Below, piece after piece: positions 10,941 to 24,170 of a stretch of 64,000 nt of DNA. This DNA is from Heligmosomoides polygyrus polygyrus (taxonomy: Eukaryota; Nematoda; Chromadorea; Rhabditida; Heligmosomidae). The translations under genes and the position numbers were made by a program. The stretch is from positions 50,699,631 to 50,763,630 of the forward strand of contig OX377206.1 in NCBI GenBank assembly GCA_947396885.1. Direction: 5' to 3'. Each line of letters opens with the position of its first letter. Position 1 is the stretch's first letter. Under the pieces are notes generated by a model. That model was given only the letters and a program-made list of their open reading frames with translations. It was not told the DNA's origin and made no database searches.

Positions 10941-11853
10941 CTATTTTGACAGGATAGCTATTCCGCGTGAGCTTGTATGGTTTTTATGTCTATCAGTTTC
11001 TTCGGTCGCACAAGATAGTGTGACATGACTATCGTATTCAGGTACTTCCTCAAGAACGACCTCCGCAATCGACGTATCTGTGAACACCGACAATGAGAAT
11101 CGGATCATTAACCAGTCAAGAGCTCTCACTTTTTGCGTGAAAATTCTTTGATTTCACCTTGTTAATGGTAATTGTCTTTATCGATTTCTTCGGCAACATC
11201 ACATAGTGTGACATGACTGTCGTCTTTAAGAACTTCCTCAAGAACGACATCCGCAATCGACGTATCTGTGAACACCGTCAGATGTCAATGAGAATCGGAT
11301 CATTAACCAGTCAAGAGCTCTCACTTTTTGCGTGAAAATTCTTTGATTTCTGCTTCTTCATGGTGATTGGGTTTATCGGTTTCTTCGGCCACATGACATA
11401 GTGTGACATGACTGTCGTCTTCAGGTACTTCCTCAAGAACGAACTTTGCAATTGACGTATCTTGGAACAACGTCAGACGTCAATGAGAATCGGATCATTA
11501 GCCATCATTAGTATGGTTTTTATGTCTATCAGTTTCTTCGGCTTCACAAGATAGTGTGATATGACTGTCGTCTTCAGGTACTTCCTCAAGAACGAACTTT
11601 GCAATTGACGTATCTTTGAACAACGTCAATGAGGATCGGATCAATAACAGCCAAGCGCTTTCATTTTTCCGGGACAATTCATTGATTTCAGCTTGTTAAT
11701 GGTAATTGTGTTTAACGATTTCTTCGGCAACATCACATAGTGTCACATGACTGTCTCTTTAGGAATTTCCTCAAGAACGATCTTCACAATCCACATGTCT
11801 CACAACACCGCCAGACGTCACACTGAGACAGATCACTAGAAGGATCGAAACTA
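10941..11853. repeat. HOR 5, minimal, 913 bp
   Basis: Steps are only 195, 340 and 378. The C unit runs directly into the GCGCTT-type monomer with a GAGGATCGG junction, so most of the HOR body is missing. D is A-like (TCGCACAAG) but is followed by the B/C-like CTTTTTGCGTG. It resembles the 913-bp units at 41394, 43882 and 47296. Confidence 0.9.
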
Positions 11854-14354
11854 CTATTTTGACAGGATAGCTATTCCGCGTGAGCTTGTATGGTTTTTAT
11901 GTCTATCAGTTTCTTCGGTCGCACAAGATAGTGTGACATGACTATCGTATTCAGGTACTTCCTCAAGAACGACCTCCGCAATCGACGTATCTGTGAACAC
12001 CGACAATGAGAATCGGATCATTAACCAGTCAAGAGCTCTCACTTTTTTCGTGAAAATTCTTTGATTTCACCTTGTTAATGGTGATTGTGTTTATCGATTT
12101 CATCGGTAACACGACATAGTGTGACATGACTGCCGTCTTTAGGAACTTCGCCAAGAACGAACTTTGCAATTGACGTATCTTTGAACACCGTCAGACGTCA
12201 ATGAGAATCGGATCATTAGCCATCATTAGTACGGTTTTTATGTCTACCAGTTTCTTCGGCTTCACAAGATAGTGTGATATGACTGTCGTCTTCAGGTACT
12301 TCCTCAAGAACGAACTTTGCAATTGACGTATCTTTGAACAACGTCAATGAGAATCGGATAATTAAACAATCAAGAGCTCTCATTTTTCCGGGACAATTCC
12401 TTGATTTTAGCTTGTTAATGGTGATTGTGTTTATCGATTTCTTCGGCAACACCACATAGTGTGATATGACTGTCGTCTTCAGGTACTTCCTCAAGAACGA
12501 ACTTTGCAATTGACGTATCTTTGAACAACGTCAATGAGAATCGGATATTAAACAATCAAGAGCTCTCATTTTTCCGGGACAATTCCTTGATTTTAGCTTG
12601 TTAATGGTGAATGTGTTTATCGATTTCATCGGTAACACGACATAGTGTGACATGACTGCCGTCTTTAGGAACTTCCCCAAGAACGAACTTTGCAATTGAC
12701 GTATCTTTGAACAACGTCAATGAGAATCGGACCATTAACCAGTCAACAGCTCTCATTTTTCCGGGACAATTCCTTGATTTCAGCTTGTTAATGGTGATTG
12801 TGTTTATCGATTTCTTCGGCAACACCACATAGTGTGACATGACTGCCGTCTTTAGGAACTTCCCCAAGAACGAACTTTGCAATTGACGTATATTTGAACA
12901 ACGTCAATGAGAATCTGATCATTAACCTGTCAAGAGCTCTCATTTTTTCGGGACAATTCTTTGATATCAGCTTGTTCCTCGTGATTGGGTTTATCGGTTT
13001 CTTCGGCCACATGACATAGTGTGACATGACTGTCGTCTTCAGGTACTTCCTCAAGAACGAACTTTGCAATTGACGTATCTTTGAACAACGTCAATGAGAA
13101 TCGGATATTAAACAATCAAGAGCTCTCATTTTTCCGGGACAATTCCTTGATTTTAGCTTGTTAATGGTGATTGTGTTTATCGATTTCATCGGTAACACGA
13201 CATAGTGTGACATGACTGTCGTCTTCAGGTACTTCCTCAAGAACGAACTTTGCAATTGACGTATCTTTGAACAACGTCAATGAGAATCGGATCATTAACC
13301 AGTCAAGAGCTCTCATTTTTTCGGGACAATTCTTTGATATCAGCTTGTTCCTCGTGATTGGGTTTATCGGTTTCTTCGGCAACATGACATAGTGTGACAT
13401 GACTGCCGTCTTTAGGAACTTCCCCAAGAACGAACTTTGCAATTGACGTATCTTTGAACAACGTCAATGAGAATCGGATCATTAACCAGTCAAGAGCTCT
13501 CATTTTTTCGGGACAATTCTTTGATATCAGCTTGTTCCTCGTGATTGGGTTTATCGGTTTCTTCGGCAACATGACATAGTGTGACATGACTGCCGTCTTT
13601 AGGAACTTCCCCAAGAACGAACTTTGCAATTGACGTATCTTTGAACAACGTCAATGAGAATCGGATCATTAACCAGTCAAGAGCTCTCATTTTTTCGGGA
13701 CAATTCTTTGATATCAGCTTGTTCCTCGTGATTGGGTTTATCGGTTTCTTCGGCAACATGACATAGTGTGACATGACTGCCGTCTTCAGGAACTTCCTCA
13801 AGAACGAACTTTGCAATTGACGTATCTTTGAACAACGTCAATGAGAATCGGATAATTAAACAATCAAGAGCTCTCATTTTTCCGGGACAATTCCTTGATT
13901 TTAGCTTGTTAATGGTGATTGTGTTTATCGATTTCTTCGGCAACATCATATAGTGTGACATGACTGTCTCTTTAGGAATTTCCTCAAGAACGATCTTCAC
14001 AATCCACATGTCTCACAACACCGCCAGACGTCACACTGAGACAGATCACTAGAAGGATCGAAACTACTATGTCTTCAGGTACTTCCTCAAGAACGAACTT
14101 TGCAATTGACGTATCTTTGAACAACGTCAATGAGAATCGGATCAATAACAGCCAAGCGCTTTCATTTTTCCGGGACAATTCATTGATTTCAGCTTGTTAG
14201 TGGTAATTGTGTTTAACGATTTCTTCGGCAACATCACATAGTGTGACATGACTGTCTCTTTAGGAATTTCCTCAAGAACGATCTTCACAATCCACATGTC
14301 TCACAACACCGCCAGACGTCACACTGAGACAGATCACTAGAAGGATCGAAACTA
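11854..14354. repeat. HOR 6, type A, 2501 bp
   Basis: Monomer order matches HOR 1, with an offset of 9,814 bp from the 2040 copy, including GTATATTTGAACAACG near 12889. It also matches 44795-47295 at an offset of 32,941 bp. Confidence 0.92.
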
Positions 14355-17300
14355 CTATTTTGACAGGATAGCTATTCCGCGTGAGCTTGTATGGTTTTTA
14401 TGTCTATCAGTTTCTTCGGTCGCACAAGATAGTGTGACATGACTATCGTATTCAGGTACTTCCTCAAGAACGACCTCCGCAATCGACGTATCTGTGAACA
14501 CCGACAATGAGAATCGGATCATTAACCAGTCAAGAGCTCTCACTTTTTTCGTGAAAATTCTTTGATTTCACCTTGTTAATGGTGATTGTGTTTATCGATT
14601 TCATCGGTAACACGACATAGTGTGACATGACTGCCGTCTTTAGGAACTTCCCCAAGAACGAACTTTGCAATTGACGTATCTTTGAACACCGTCAGACGTC
14701 AATGAGAATCGGATCATTAGCCATCATTAGTACGGTTTTTATGTCTACCAGTTTCTTCGGCTTCACAAGATAGTGTGATATGACTGTCGTCTTCAGGTAC
14801 TTCCTCAAGAACGAACTTTGCAATTGACGTATCTTTGAACAACGTCAATGAGAATCGGATCATTAACCAGTCAAGAGCTTTCATTTTTCCGAGACAATTC
14901 CTTGATTTTAGCTTGTTAATGGTGATTGTGTTTATCGATTTCTTCGGCAACACCACATAGTGTGATATGACTGTCGTCTTCAGGTACTTCCTCAAGAACG
15001 AACTTTGCAATTGACGTATCTTTGAACAACGTCAATGAGAATCGGATATTAAACAATCAAGAGCTCTCATTTTTCCGGGACAATTCCTTGATTTTAGCTT
15101 GTTAATGGTGAATGTGTTTATCGATTTCATCGGTAACACGACATAGTGTGACATGACTGCCGTCTTTAGGAACTTCCCCAAGAACGAACTTTGCAATTGA
15201 CGTATCTTTGAACAACGTCAATGAGAATCGGACCATTAACCAGTCAACAGCTCTCATTTTTCCGGGACAATTCCTTGATTTCAGCTTGTTAATGGTGATT
15301 GTGTTTATCGATTTCTTCGGCAACACCACATAGTGTGACATGACTGCCGTCTTCAGGTACTTCCTCAAGAACGAACTTTGCAATTGACGTATCTTTGAAC
15401 ACCGTCAGACGTCAATGAGAATCGGATCATTAGCCATCATTAGTATGGTTTTTATGTCTATCAGTTTCTTCGGCTTCACAAGATAGTGTGATATGACTGT
15501 CGTCTTCAGGTGCTTCCTCAAGAACGAACTTTGCAATTGACGTATCTTTGAACAACGTCAATGAGAATCGGATAATTAAACAATCAAGAGCTCTCATTTT
15601 TTCGGGACAATTCTTTGATATCAGCTTGTTCCTCGTGATTGGGTTTATCGGTTTCTTCGGCAACATGACATAGTGTGACATGACTGCCGTCTTCAGGAAC
15701 TTCCTCAAGAACGAACTTTGCAATTGACGTATCTTTGAACAACGTCAATGAGAATCGGACCATTAACCAGTCAAGAGCTCTCATTTTTTCGGGACAATTC
15801 TTTGATATCAGCTTGTTCCTCGTGATTGGGTTTATCGGTTTCTTCGGCCACATGACATAGTGTGACATGACTGCCGTCTTCAGGAACTTCCTCAAGAACG
15901 AACTTTGCAATTGACGTATCTTTGAACAACGTCAATGAGAATCGGATATTAAACAATCAAGAGCTCTCATTTTTCCGGGACAATTCCTTGATTTTAGCTT
16001 GTTAATGGTGATTGTGTTTATCGATTTCATCGGTAACACGACATAGTGTGACATGACTGTCGTCTTCAGGTACTTCCTCAAGAACGAACTTTGCAATTGA
16101 CGTATCTTTGAACAACGTCAATGAGAATCGGATCATTAACCAGTCAAGAGCTCCCATTTTTTCGGGACAATTCTTTGATATCAGCTTGTTCCTCGTGATT
16201 GGGTTTATCGGTTTCTTCGGCCACATGACATAGTGTGACATGACTGTCGTCTTCAGGAACTTCCTCAAGAACGAACTTTGCAATTGACGTATCTTTGAAC
16301 AACGTCAATGAGAATCGGACCATTAACCAGTCAAGAGCTCTCATTTTTTCGGGACAATTCTTTGATATCAGCTTGTTCCTCGTGATTGGGTTTATCGGTT
16401 TCTTCGGCCACATGACATAGTGTGACATGACTGCCGTCTTCAGGAACTTCCTCAAGAACGAACTTTGCAATTGACGTATCTTTGAACAACGTCAATGAGA
16501 ATCGGATATTAAACAATCAAGAGCTCTCATTTTTCCGGGACAATTCCTTGATTTTAGCTTGTTAATGGTGATTGTGTTTATCGATTTCATCGGTAACACG
16601 ACATAGTGTGACATGACTGTCGTCTTCAGGTACTTCCTCAAGAACGAACTTTGCAATTGACGTATCTTTGAACAACGTCAATGAGAATCGGATCATTAAC
16701 CAGTCAAGAGCTCCCATTTTTTCGGGACAATTCTTTGATATCAGCTTGTTCCTCGTGATTGGGTTTATCGGTTTCTTCGGCCACATGACATAGTGTGACA
16801 TGACTGTCGTCTTCAGGAACTTCCTCAAGAACGAACTTTGCAATTGACGTATCTTTGAACAACGTCAATGAGAATCGGATCATTAACCAGTCAAGAGCTC
16901 TCATTTTTTCGGGACAATTCTTTGATATCAGCTTGTTCCTCGTGATTGGGTTTATCGGTTTCTTCGGCAACATGACATAGTGTGACATGACTGCCGTCTT
17001 CAGGAACTTCCTCAAGAACGAACTTTGCAATTGACGTATCTTTGAACAACGTCAATGAGAATCGGATCACTAACCAGTCAAGAGCTCTCATTTTTCCGGG
17101 ACAATTCCTTGATTTTAGCTTGTTAATGGTGATTGTGTTTATCGATTTCTTCGGCAACACCACATAGTGTGACATGACTGCCGTATTTAGGAACTTCCCC
17201 AAGAACGAACTTTGCAATTGACGTATCTTTGAACAACGTCAATGAGAATCGGATCATTAACCAGTCAAGAGCTCTCATTTTTCCGAGACAATTCATTGAT

Positions 17301-19030
17301 TTCAGCTTGTTAATGGTGATTGTGTTTATCGATTTCTTCGGCCACATGACATAGTGTGACATGACTGCCGTCTTCAGGAACTTCCTCAAGAACGAACTTT
17401 GCAATTGACTTATCTTTGAACAACGTCAAGGAGAATCGGATAATTAAACAATCAAGAGCTCTCATTTTTCCGGGACAATTCCTTGATTTTAGCTTGTTAA
17501 TGGTGATTGTGTTTATCGATTTCATCGGTAACACGACATAGTGTGACATGACTGCCGTCTTTAGGAACTTCCCCAAGAACGAACTTTGCAATTGACGTAT
17601 CTTTGAACAACGTCAATGAGAATCGGACCATTAACCAGTCAAGAGCTCTCATTTTTTCGGGACAATTCTTTGATATCAGCTTGTTCCTCGTGATTGGGTT
17701 TATCGGTTTCTTCGGCCACATGACATAGTGTGACATGACTGCCGTCTTCAGGTACTTCCTCAAGAACGAACTTTGCAATTGACGTATCTTTGAACACCGT
17801 CAGACGTCAATGAGAATCGGATCATTAGCCATCATTAGTACGGTTTTTATGTCTACCAGTTTCTTCGGCTTCACAAGATAGTGTGATATGACTGTCGTCT
17901 TCAGGTACTTCCTCAAGAACGAACTTTGCAATTGACGTATCTTTGAACAACGTCAATGAGAATCGGATATTAAACAATCAAGAGCTCTCATTTTTCCGGG
18001 ACAATTCCTTGATTTTAGCTTGTTAATGGTGATTGTGTTTATCGATTTCATCGGTAACACGACATAGTGTGACATGACTGCCGTCTTTAGGAACTTCCCC
18101 AAGAACGAACTTTGCAATTGACGTATCTTTGAACAACGCCAATGAGAATCGGACCATTAACCAGTCAACAGCTCTCATTTTTCCGGGACAATTCCTTGAT
18201 TTCAGCTTGTTAATGGTGATTGTGTTTATCGATTTCTTCGGCAACACCACATAGTGTGACATGACTGCCGTCTTTAGGAACTTCCCCGAGAACGAACTTT
18301 GCAATTGACGTATCTTTGAACAACGTCAATGAGAATCTGATCATTAACCTGTCAAGAGCTCTCATTTTTTCGGGACAATTCTTTGATATCAGCTTGTTCC
18401 TGGTGACTGGGTTTATCGGTTTCTTCGGCCACATGACATAGTGTGACATGACTGTCGTCTTCAGGTACTTCCTCAAGAACGAACTTTGCAAATAACGTAT
18501 CTTTGAACAACGTCAATGAGAATCGGATCATTAACCAGTCAAGAGCTCTCATTTTTTCGGGACAATTGTTTGATTTCAGCTTGTTAATGGTGATTGTGTT
18601 TATCGATTTCTTCGGCAACATCATATAGTGTGACATGACTGTCGTCTTTAGGACCTTCCTCAAGAACGATCTTCACAATCCACATATCTCACAACACCGT
18701 CAGACGTCACACTGAGGCAGATCACTAGAAGGATCGAAACTACTATGTCTTCAGGTACTTCCTCAAGAACGAACTTTGCAATTGACGTATCTTTGAACAA
18801 CGTCAAAGAGAATCGGATCAATAACAGCCAAGCGCTTTCATTTTTCCGGGACAATTCATTGATTTCAGCTTGGTAATGGTAATTGTGTTTAACGATTTCT
18901 TCGGCAACATCACATAGTGTGACATGACTGTCTCTTTAGGAATTTCCTCAAGAACGATCTTCACAATCCACATGTCTCACAACACCGCCAGACGTCACAC
19001 TGAGACAGATCACTAGAAGGATCGAAACTA
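14355..19030. repeat. HOR 7, expanded hybrid (type A to type C), 4676 bp
   Basis: The longest interval between D units. Steps are 341, 186, 187, 340, 187, 186, 187, 187, 186, then five of 187, two more of 187, 339, three of 187, 289 and 378. It begins as type A and ends as type C. It contains a 560-bp trimer in tandem duplicate (marks 15588/15775/15961 repeated at 16148/16335/16521), three C units, and the first copy of the 3,564-bp segment starting near 17071. It is probably several HORs fused by loss of D units. Confidence 0.88.
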
Positions 19031-20050
19031 CTATTTTGACAGGATAGCTATTCCGCGTGAGCTTGTATGGTTTTTATGTCTATCAGTTTCTTCGGTCGCA
19101 CAAGATAGTGTGACATGACTATCGTATTCAGGTACTTCCTCAAGAACGACCTCCGCAATCGACGTATCTGTGAACACCGACAATGAGAATCGGATCATTA
19201 ACCAGTCAAGAGCTCTCACTTTTTGCGTGAAAATTCTTTGATTTCACTTGTTAATGGTAATTGTCTTTATCGATTTCTTCGGCAACATCACATAGTGTGA
19301 CATGACTGTCGTCTTTAAGAACTTCCTCAAGAACGACATCCGCAATCGACGTATCTGTGAACACCGTCAGATGTCAATGAGAATCGGATCATTAACCAGT
19401 CAAGAGCTCTCACTTTTTGCGTGAAAATTCTTTGATTTCTGCTTCTTCATGGTGATTGGGTTTATCGGTTTCTTCGGCCACATGACATAGTGTGACATTG
19501 CTGTCGTCTTCAGGTACTTCCTCAAGAACGAGCTTTGCAATTGACGTATCTTTGAACACCGTCAGACGTCAATGAGAATCGGATCATTAGCCATCATTAG
19601 TATGGTTTTTATGTCTATCAGTTTCTTCGGCTTCACAAGATAGTGTGATATGACTGTCGTCTTCAGGTGCTTCCTCAAGAACGAACTTTGCAATTGACGT
19701 ATCTTTGAACAACGTCAATGAGAATCGGATAATTAAACAATCAAGAGCTCTCATTTTTCCGGGACAATTCCTTGATTTTAGCTTGTTAATGGTGATTGTG
19801 TTTATCGATTTCTTCGGCAACACCACATAGTGTGACATGACTGCCGTCTTTAGGAACTTCCCCAAGAACGAACTTTGCAATTGACGTATCTTTGAACAAC
19901 GTCAATGAGAATCGGATCATTAACCAGTCAAGAGCTCTCATTTTTTCGGGACAATTCTTTGATATCAGCTTGTTCCTGGTGACTGGGTTTATCGGTTTCT
20001 TCGGCCACATGACATAGTGTGACATGACTGTCGTCTTCAGGTACTTCCTC
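17071..20050. repeat. 3,564-bp segmental tandem repeat, first copy
   Basis: From about 17071 the sequence repeats at +3,564 bp with only scattered differences. Those noticed are 19499 (T versus G at 23063) and GAGCTTTGC near 19530 versus GAACTTTGC. The match ends near 20050, where the first copy continues into GCAATTGACG and the second into AAGGAACTTTGCAAATAACG. Confidence 0.85.
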
Positions 20051-22594
20051 AAGAACGAACTTTGCAATTGACGTATCTTTGAACACCGTCAGACGTCAAT
20101 GAGAATCGGATCATTAGCCATCATTAGTATGGTTTTTATGTCTATCAGTTTCTTCGGCTTCACAAGATAGTGTGATATGACTGTCGTCTTCAGGTGCTTC
20201 CTCAAGAACGAACTTTGCAATTGACGTATCTTTGAACAACGTCAATGAGAATCGGATAATTAAACAATCAAGAGCTCTCATTTTTCCGGGACAATTCCTT
20301 GATTTTAGCTTGTTAATGGTGATTGTGTTTATCGATTTCTTCGGCAACACCACATAGTGTGACATGACTGCCGTCTTTAGGAACTTCCCCAAGAACGAAC
20401 TTTGCAATTGACGTATCTTTGAACAACGTCAATGAGAATCGGATCATTAACCAGTCAAGAGCTCTCATTTTTTCGGGACAATTCTTTGATATCAGCTTGT
20501 TCCTGGTGACTGGGTTTATCGGTTTCTTCGGCCACATGACATAGTGTGACATGACTGTCGTCTTCAGGTACTTCCTCAAGAAGGAACTTTGCAAATAACG
20601 TATCTTTTAACAACGTCAATGAGAATCGGATCATTAACCAGTCAAGAGCTCTCATTTTTCCGGGACAATTCCTTGATTTTAGCTTGTTAATGGTGATTGT
20701 GTTTATCGATTTCTTCGGCAACACCACATAGTGTGACATGACTGCCGTATTTAGGAACTTCCCCAAGAACGAACTTTGCAATTGACGTATCTTTGAACAA
20801 CGTCAATGAGAATCGGATCATTAACCAGTCAAGAGCTCTCATTTTTCCGAGACAATTCATTGATTTCAGCTTGTTAATGGTGATTGTGTTTATCGATTTC
20901 TTCGGCCACATGACATAGTGTGACATGACTGCCGTCTTCAGGAACTTCCTCAAGAACGAACTTTGCAATTGACTTATCTTTGAACAACGTCAAGGAGAAT
21001 CGGATAATTAAACAATCAAGAGCTCTCATTTTTCCGGGACAATTCCTTGATTTTAGCTTGTTAATGGTGATTGTGTTTATCGATTTCATCGGTAACACGA
21101 CATAGTGTGACATGACTGCCGTCTTTAGGAACTTCCCCAAGAACGAACTTTGCAATTGACGTATCTTTGAACAACGTCAATGAGAATCGGACCATTAACC
21201 AGTCAAGAGCTCTCATTTTTTCGGGACAATTCTTTGATATCAGCTTGTTCCTCGTGATTGGGTTTATCGGTTTCTTCGGCCACATGACATAGTGTGACAT
21301 GACTGCCGTCTTCAGGTACTTCCTCAAGAACGAACTTTGCAATTGACGTATCTTTGAACACCGTCAGACGTCAATGAGAATCGGATCATTAGCCATCATT
21401 AGTACGGTTTTTATGTCTACCAGTTTCTTCGGCTTCACAAGATAGTGTGATATGACTGTCGTCTTCAGGTACTTCCTCAAGAACGAACTTTGCAATTGAC
21501 GTATCTTTGAACAACGTCAATGAGAATCGGATATTAAACAATCAAGAGCTCTCATTTTTCCGGGACAATTCCTTGATTTTAGCTTGTTAATGGTGATTGT
21601 GTTTATCGATTTCATCGGTAACACGACATAGTGTGACATGACTGCCGTCTTTAGGAACTTCCCCAAGAACGAACTTTGCAATTGACGTATCTTTGAACAA
21701 CGCCAATGAGAATCGGACCATTAACCAGTCAACAGCTCTCATTTTTCCGGGACAATTCCTTGATTTCAGCTTGTTAATGGTGATTGTGTTTATCGATTTC
21801 TTCGGCAACACCACATAGTGTGACATGACTGCCGTCTTTAGGAACTTCCCCGAGAACGAACTTTGCAATTGACGTATCTTTGAACAACGTCAATGAGAAT
21901 CTGATCATTAACCTGTCAAGAGCTCTCATTTTTTCGGGACAATTCTTTGATATCAGCTTGTTCCTGGTGACTGGGTTTATCGGTTTCTTCGGCCACATGA
22001 CATAGTGTGACATGACTGTCGTCTTCAGGTACTTCCTCAAGAACGAACTTTGCAAATAACGTATCTTTGAACAACGTCAATGAGAATCGGATCATTAACC
22101 AGTCAAGAGCTCTCATTTTTTCGGGACAATTGTTTGATTTCAGCTTGTTAATGGTGATTGTGTTTATCGATTTCTTCGGCAACATCATATAGTGTGACAT
22201 GACTGTCGTCTTTAGGACCTTCCTCAAGAACGATCTTCACAATCCACATATCTCACAACACCGTCAGACGTCACACTGAGGCAGATCACTAGAAGGATCG
22301 AAACTACTATGTCTTCAGGTACTTCCTCAAGAACGAACTTTGCAATTGACGTATCTTTGAACAACGTCAAAGAGAATCGGATCAATAACAGCCAAGCGCT
22401 TTCATTTTTCCGGGACAATTCATTGATTTCAGCTTGGTAATGGTAATTGTGTTTAACGATTTCTTCGGCAACATCACATAGTGTGACATGACTGTCTCTT
22501 TAGGAATTTCCTCAAGAACGATCTTCACAATCCACATGTCTCACAACACCGCCAGACGTCACACTGAGACAGATCACTAGAAGGATCGAAACTA
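19031..22594. repeat. HOR 8, type C, 3564 bp
   Basis: Steps are 194, 341, 187, 340, five of 187, 339, three of 187, 289 and 378. It holds three C units, including the 527-bp tandem pair at about 19587 and 20114. Its right part (from about 20635) repeats the sequence starting near 17071 at an offset of exactly 3,564 bp. Confidence 0.88.
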
Positions 22595-23614
22595 CTATTT
22601 TGACAGGATAGCTATTCCGCGTGAGCTTGTATGGTTTTTATGTCTATCAGTTTCTTCGGTCGCACAAGATAGTGTGACATGACTATCGTATTCAGGTACT
22701 TCCTCAAGAACGACCTCCGCAATCGACGTATCTGTGAACACCGACAATGAGAATCGGATCATTAACCAGTCAAGAGCTCTCACTTTTTGCGTGAAAATTC
22801 TTTGATTTCACTTGTTAATGGTAATTGTCTTTATCGATTTCTTCGGCAACATCACATAGTGTGACATGACTGTCGTCTTTAAGAACTTCCTCAAGAACGA
22901 CATCCGCAATCGACGTATCTGTGAACACCGTCAGATGTCAATGAGAATCGGATCATTAACCAGTCAAGAGCTCTCACTTTTTGCGTGAAAATTCTTTGAT
23001 TTCTGCTTCTTCATGGTGATTGGGTTTATCGGTTTCTTCGGCCACATGACATAGTGTGACATGGCTGTCGTCTTCAGGTACTTCCTCAAGAACGAACTTT
23101 GCAATTGACGTATCTTTGAACACCGTCAGACGTCAATGAGAATCGGATCATTAGCCATCATTAGTATGGTTTTTATGTCTATCAGTTTCTTCGGCTTCAC
23201 AAGATAGTGTGATATGACTGTCGTCTTCAGGTGCTTCCTCAAGAACGAACTTTGCAATTGACGTATCTTTGAACAACGTCAATGAGAATCGGATAATTAA
23301 ACAATCAAGAGCTCTCATTTTTCCGGGACAATTCCTTGATTTTAGCTTGTTAATGGTGATTGTGTTTATCGATTTCTTCGGCAACACCACATAGTGTGAC
23401 ATGACTGCCGTCTTTAGGAACTTCCCCAAGAACGAACTTTGCAATTGACGTATCTTTGAACAACGTCAATGAGAATCGGATCATTAACCAGTCAAGAGCT
23501 CTCATTTTTTCGGGACAATTCTTTGATATCAGCTTGTTCCTGGTGACTGGGTTTATCGGTTTCTTCGGCCACATGACATAGTGTGACATGACTGTCGTCT
23601 TCAGGTACTTCCTC
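20635..23614. repeat. 3,564-bp segmental tandem repeat, second copy
   Basis: Second copy of 17071-20050. It starts after GAATCGGATCATTAACC (the first copy has GATCACTAACC at 17070) and ends near 23614. It includes the type C tail, a D unit (22595) and the C unit at 23151. Confidence 0.85.
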
Positions 23615-24170
23615 AAGAAGGAACTTTGCAAATAACGTATCTTTTAACAACGTCAATGTGAATCGGATCATTAACCAGTCAAGAGCTCTCATTTTTTCGG
23701 GACAATTGTTTGATTTCAGCTTGTTAATGGTGATTGTGTTTATTGATTTCTTCGGCAACATCATATAGTGTGACATGACTGTCGTCTTTAGGAACTTCCT
23801 CAAGAACGATCATCACAATCCACATATCTCACAACACCGTCAGACGTCACACTGAGGCAGATCACTAGAAGGATCGAAACTACTATGTCTTCAGGTACTT
23901 CCTCAAGAACGAACTTTGCAATTGACGTATCTTTGAACAACGTCAATGAGGATCGGATCAATAACAGCCAAGCGCTTTCATTTTTCCGGGACAATTCATT
24001 GATTTCAGCTTGTTAATGGTAATTGTGTTTAACGATTTCTTCGGCAACATCACATAGTGTCACATGACTGTCTCTTTAGGAATTTCCTCAAGAACGATCT
24101 TCACAATCCACATGTCTCACAACACCGCCAGACGTCACACTGAGACAGATCACTAGAAGGATCGAAACTA
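22595..24170. repeat. HOR 9, type C, 1576 bp
   Basis: Steps are 194, 341, 187, 187, 289, 378. It is the compact form of type C. The partial HOR at 1-2039 has the same plan plus one 527-bp insertion. It shares AAGGAACTTTGCAAATAACG and GTCAATGTGAATCGG with that left-edge copy. Confidence 0.9.
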
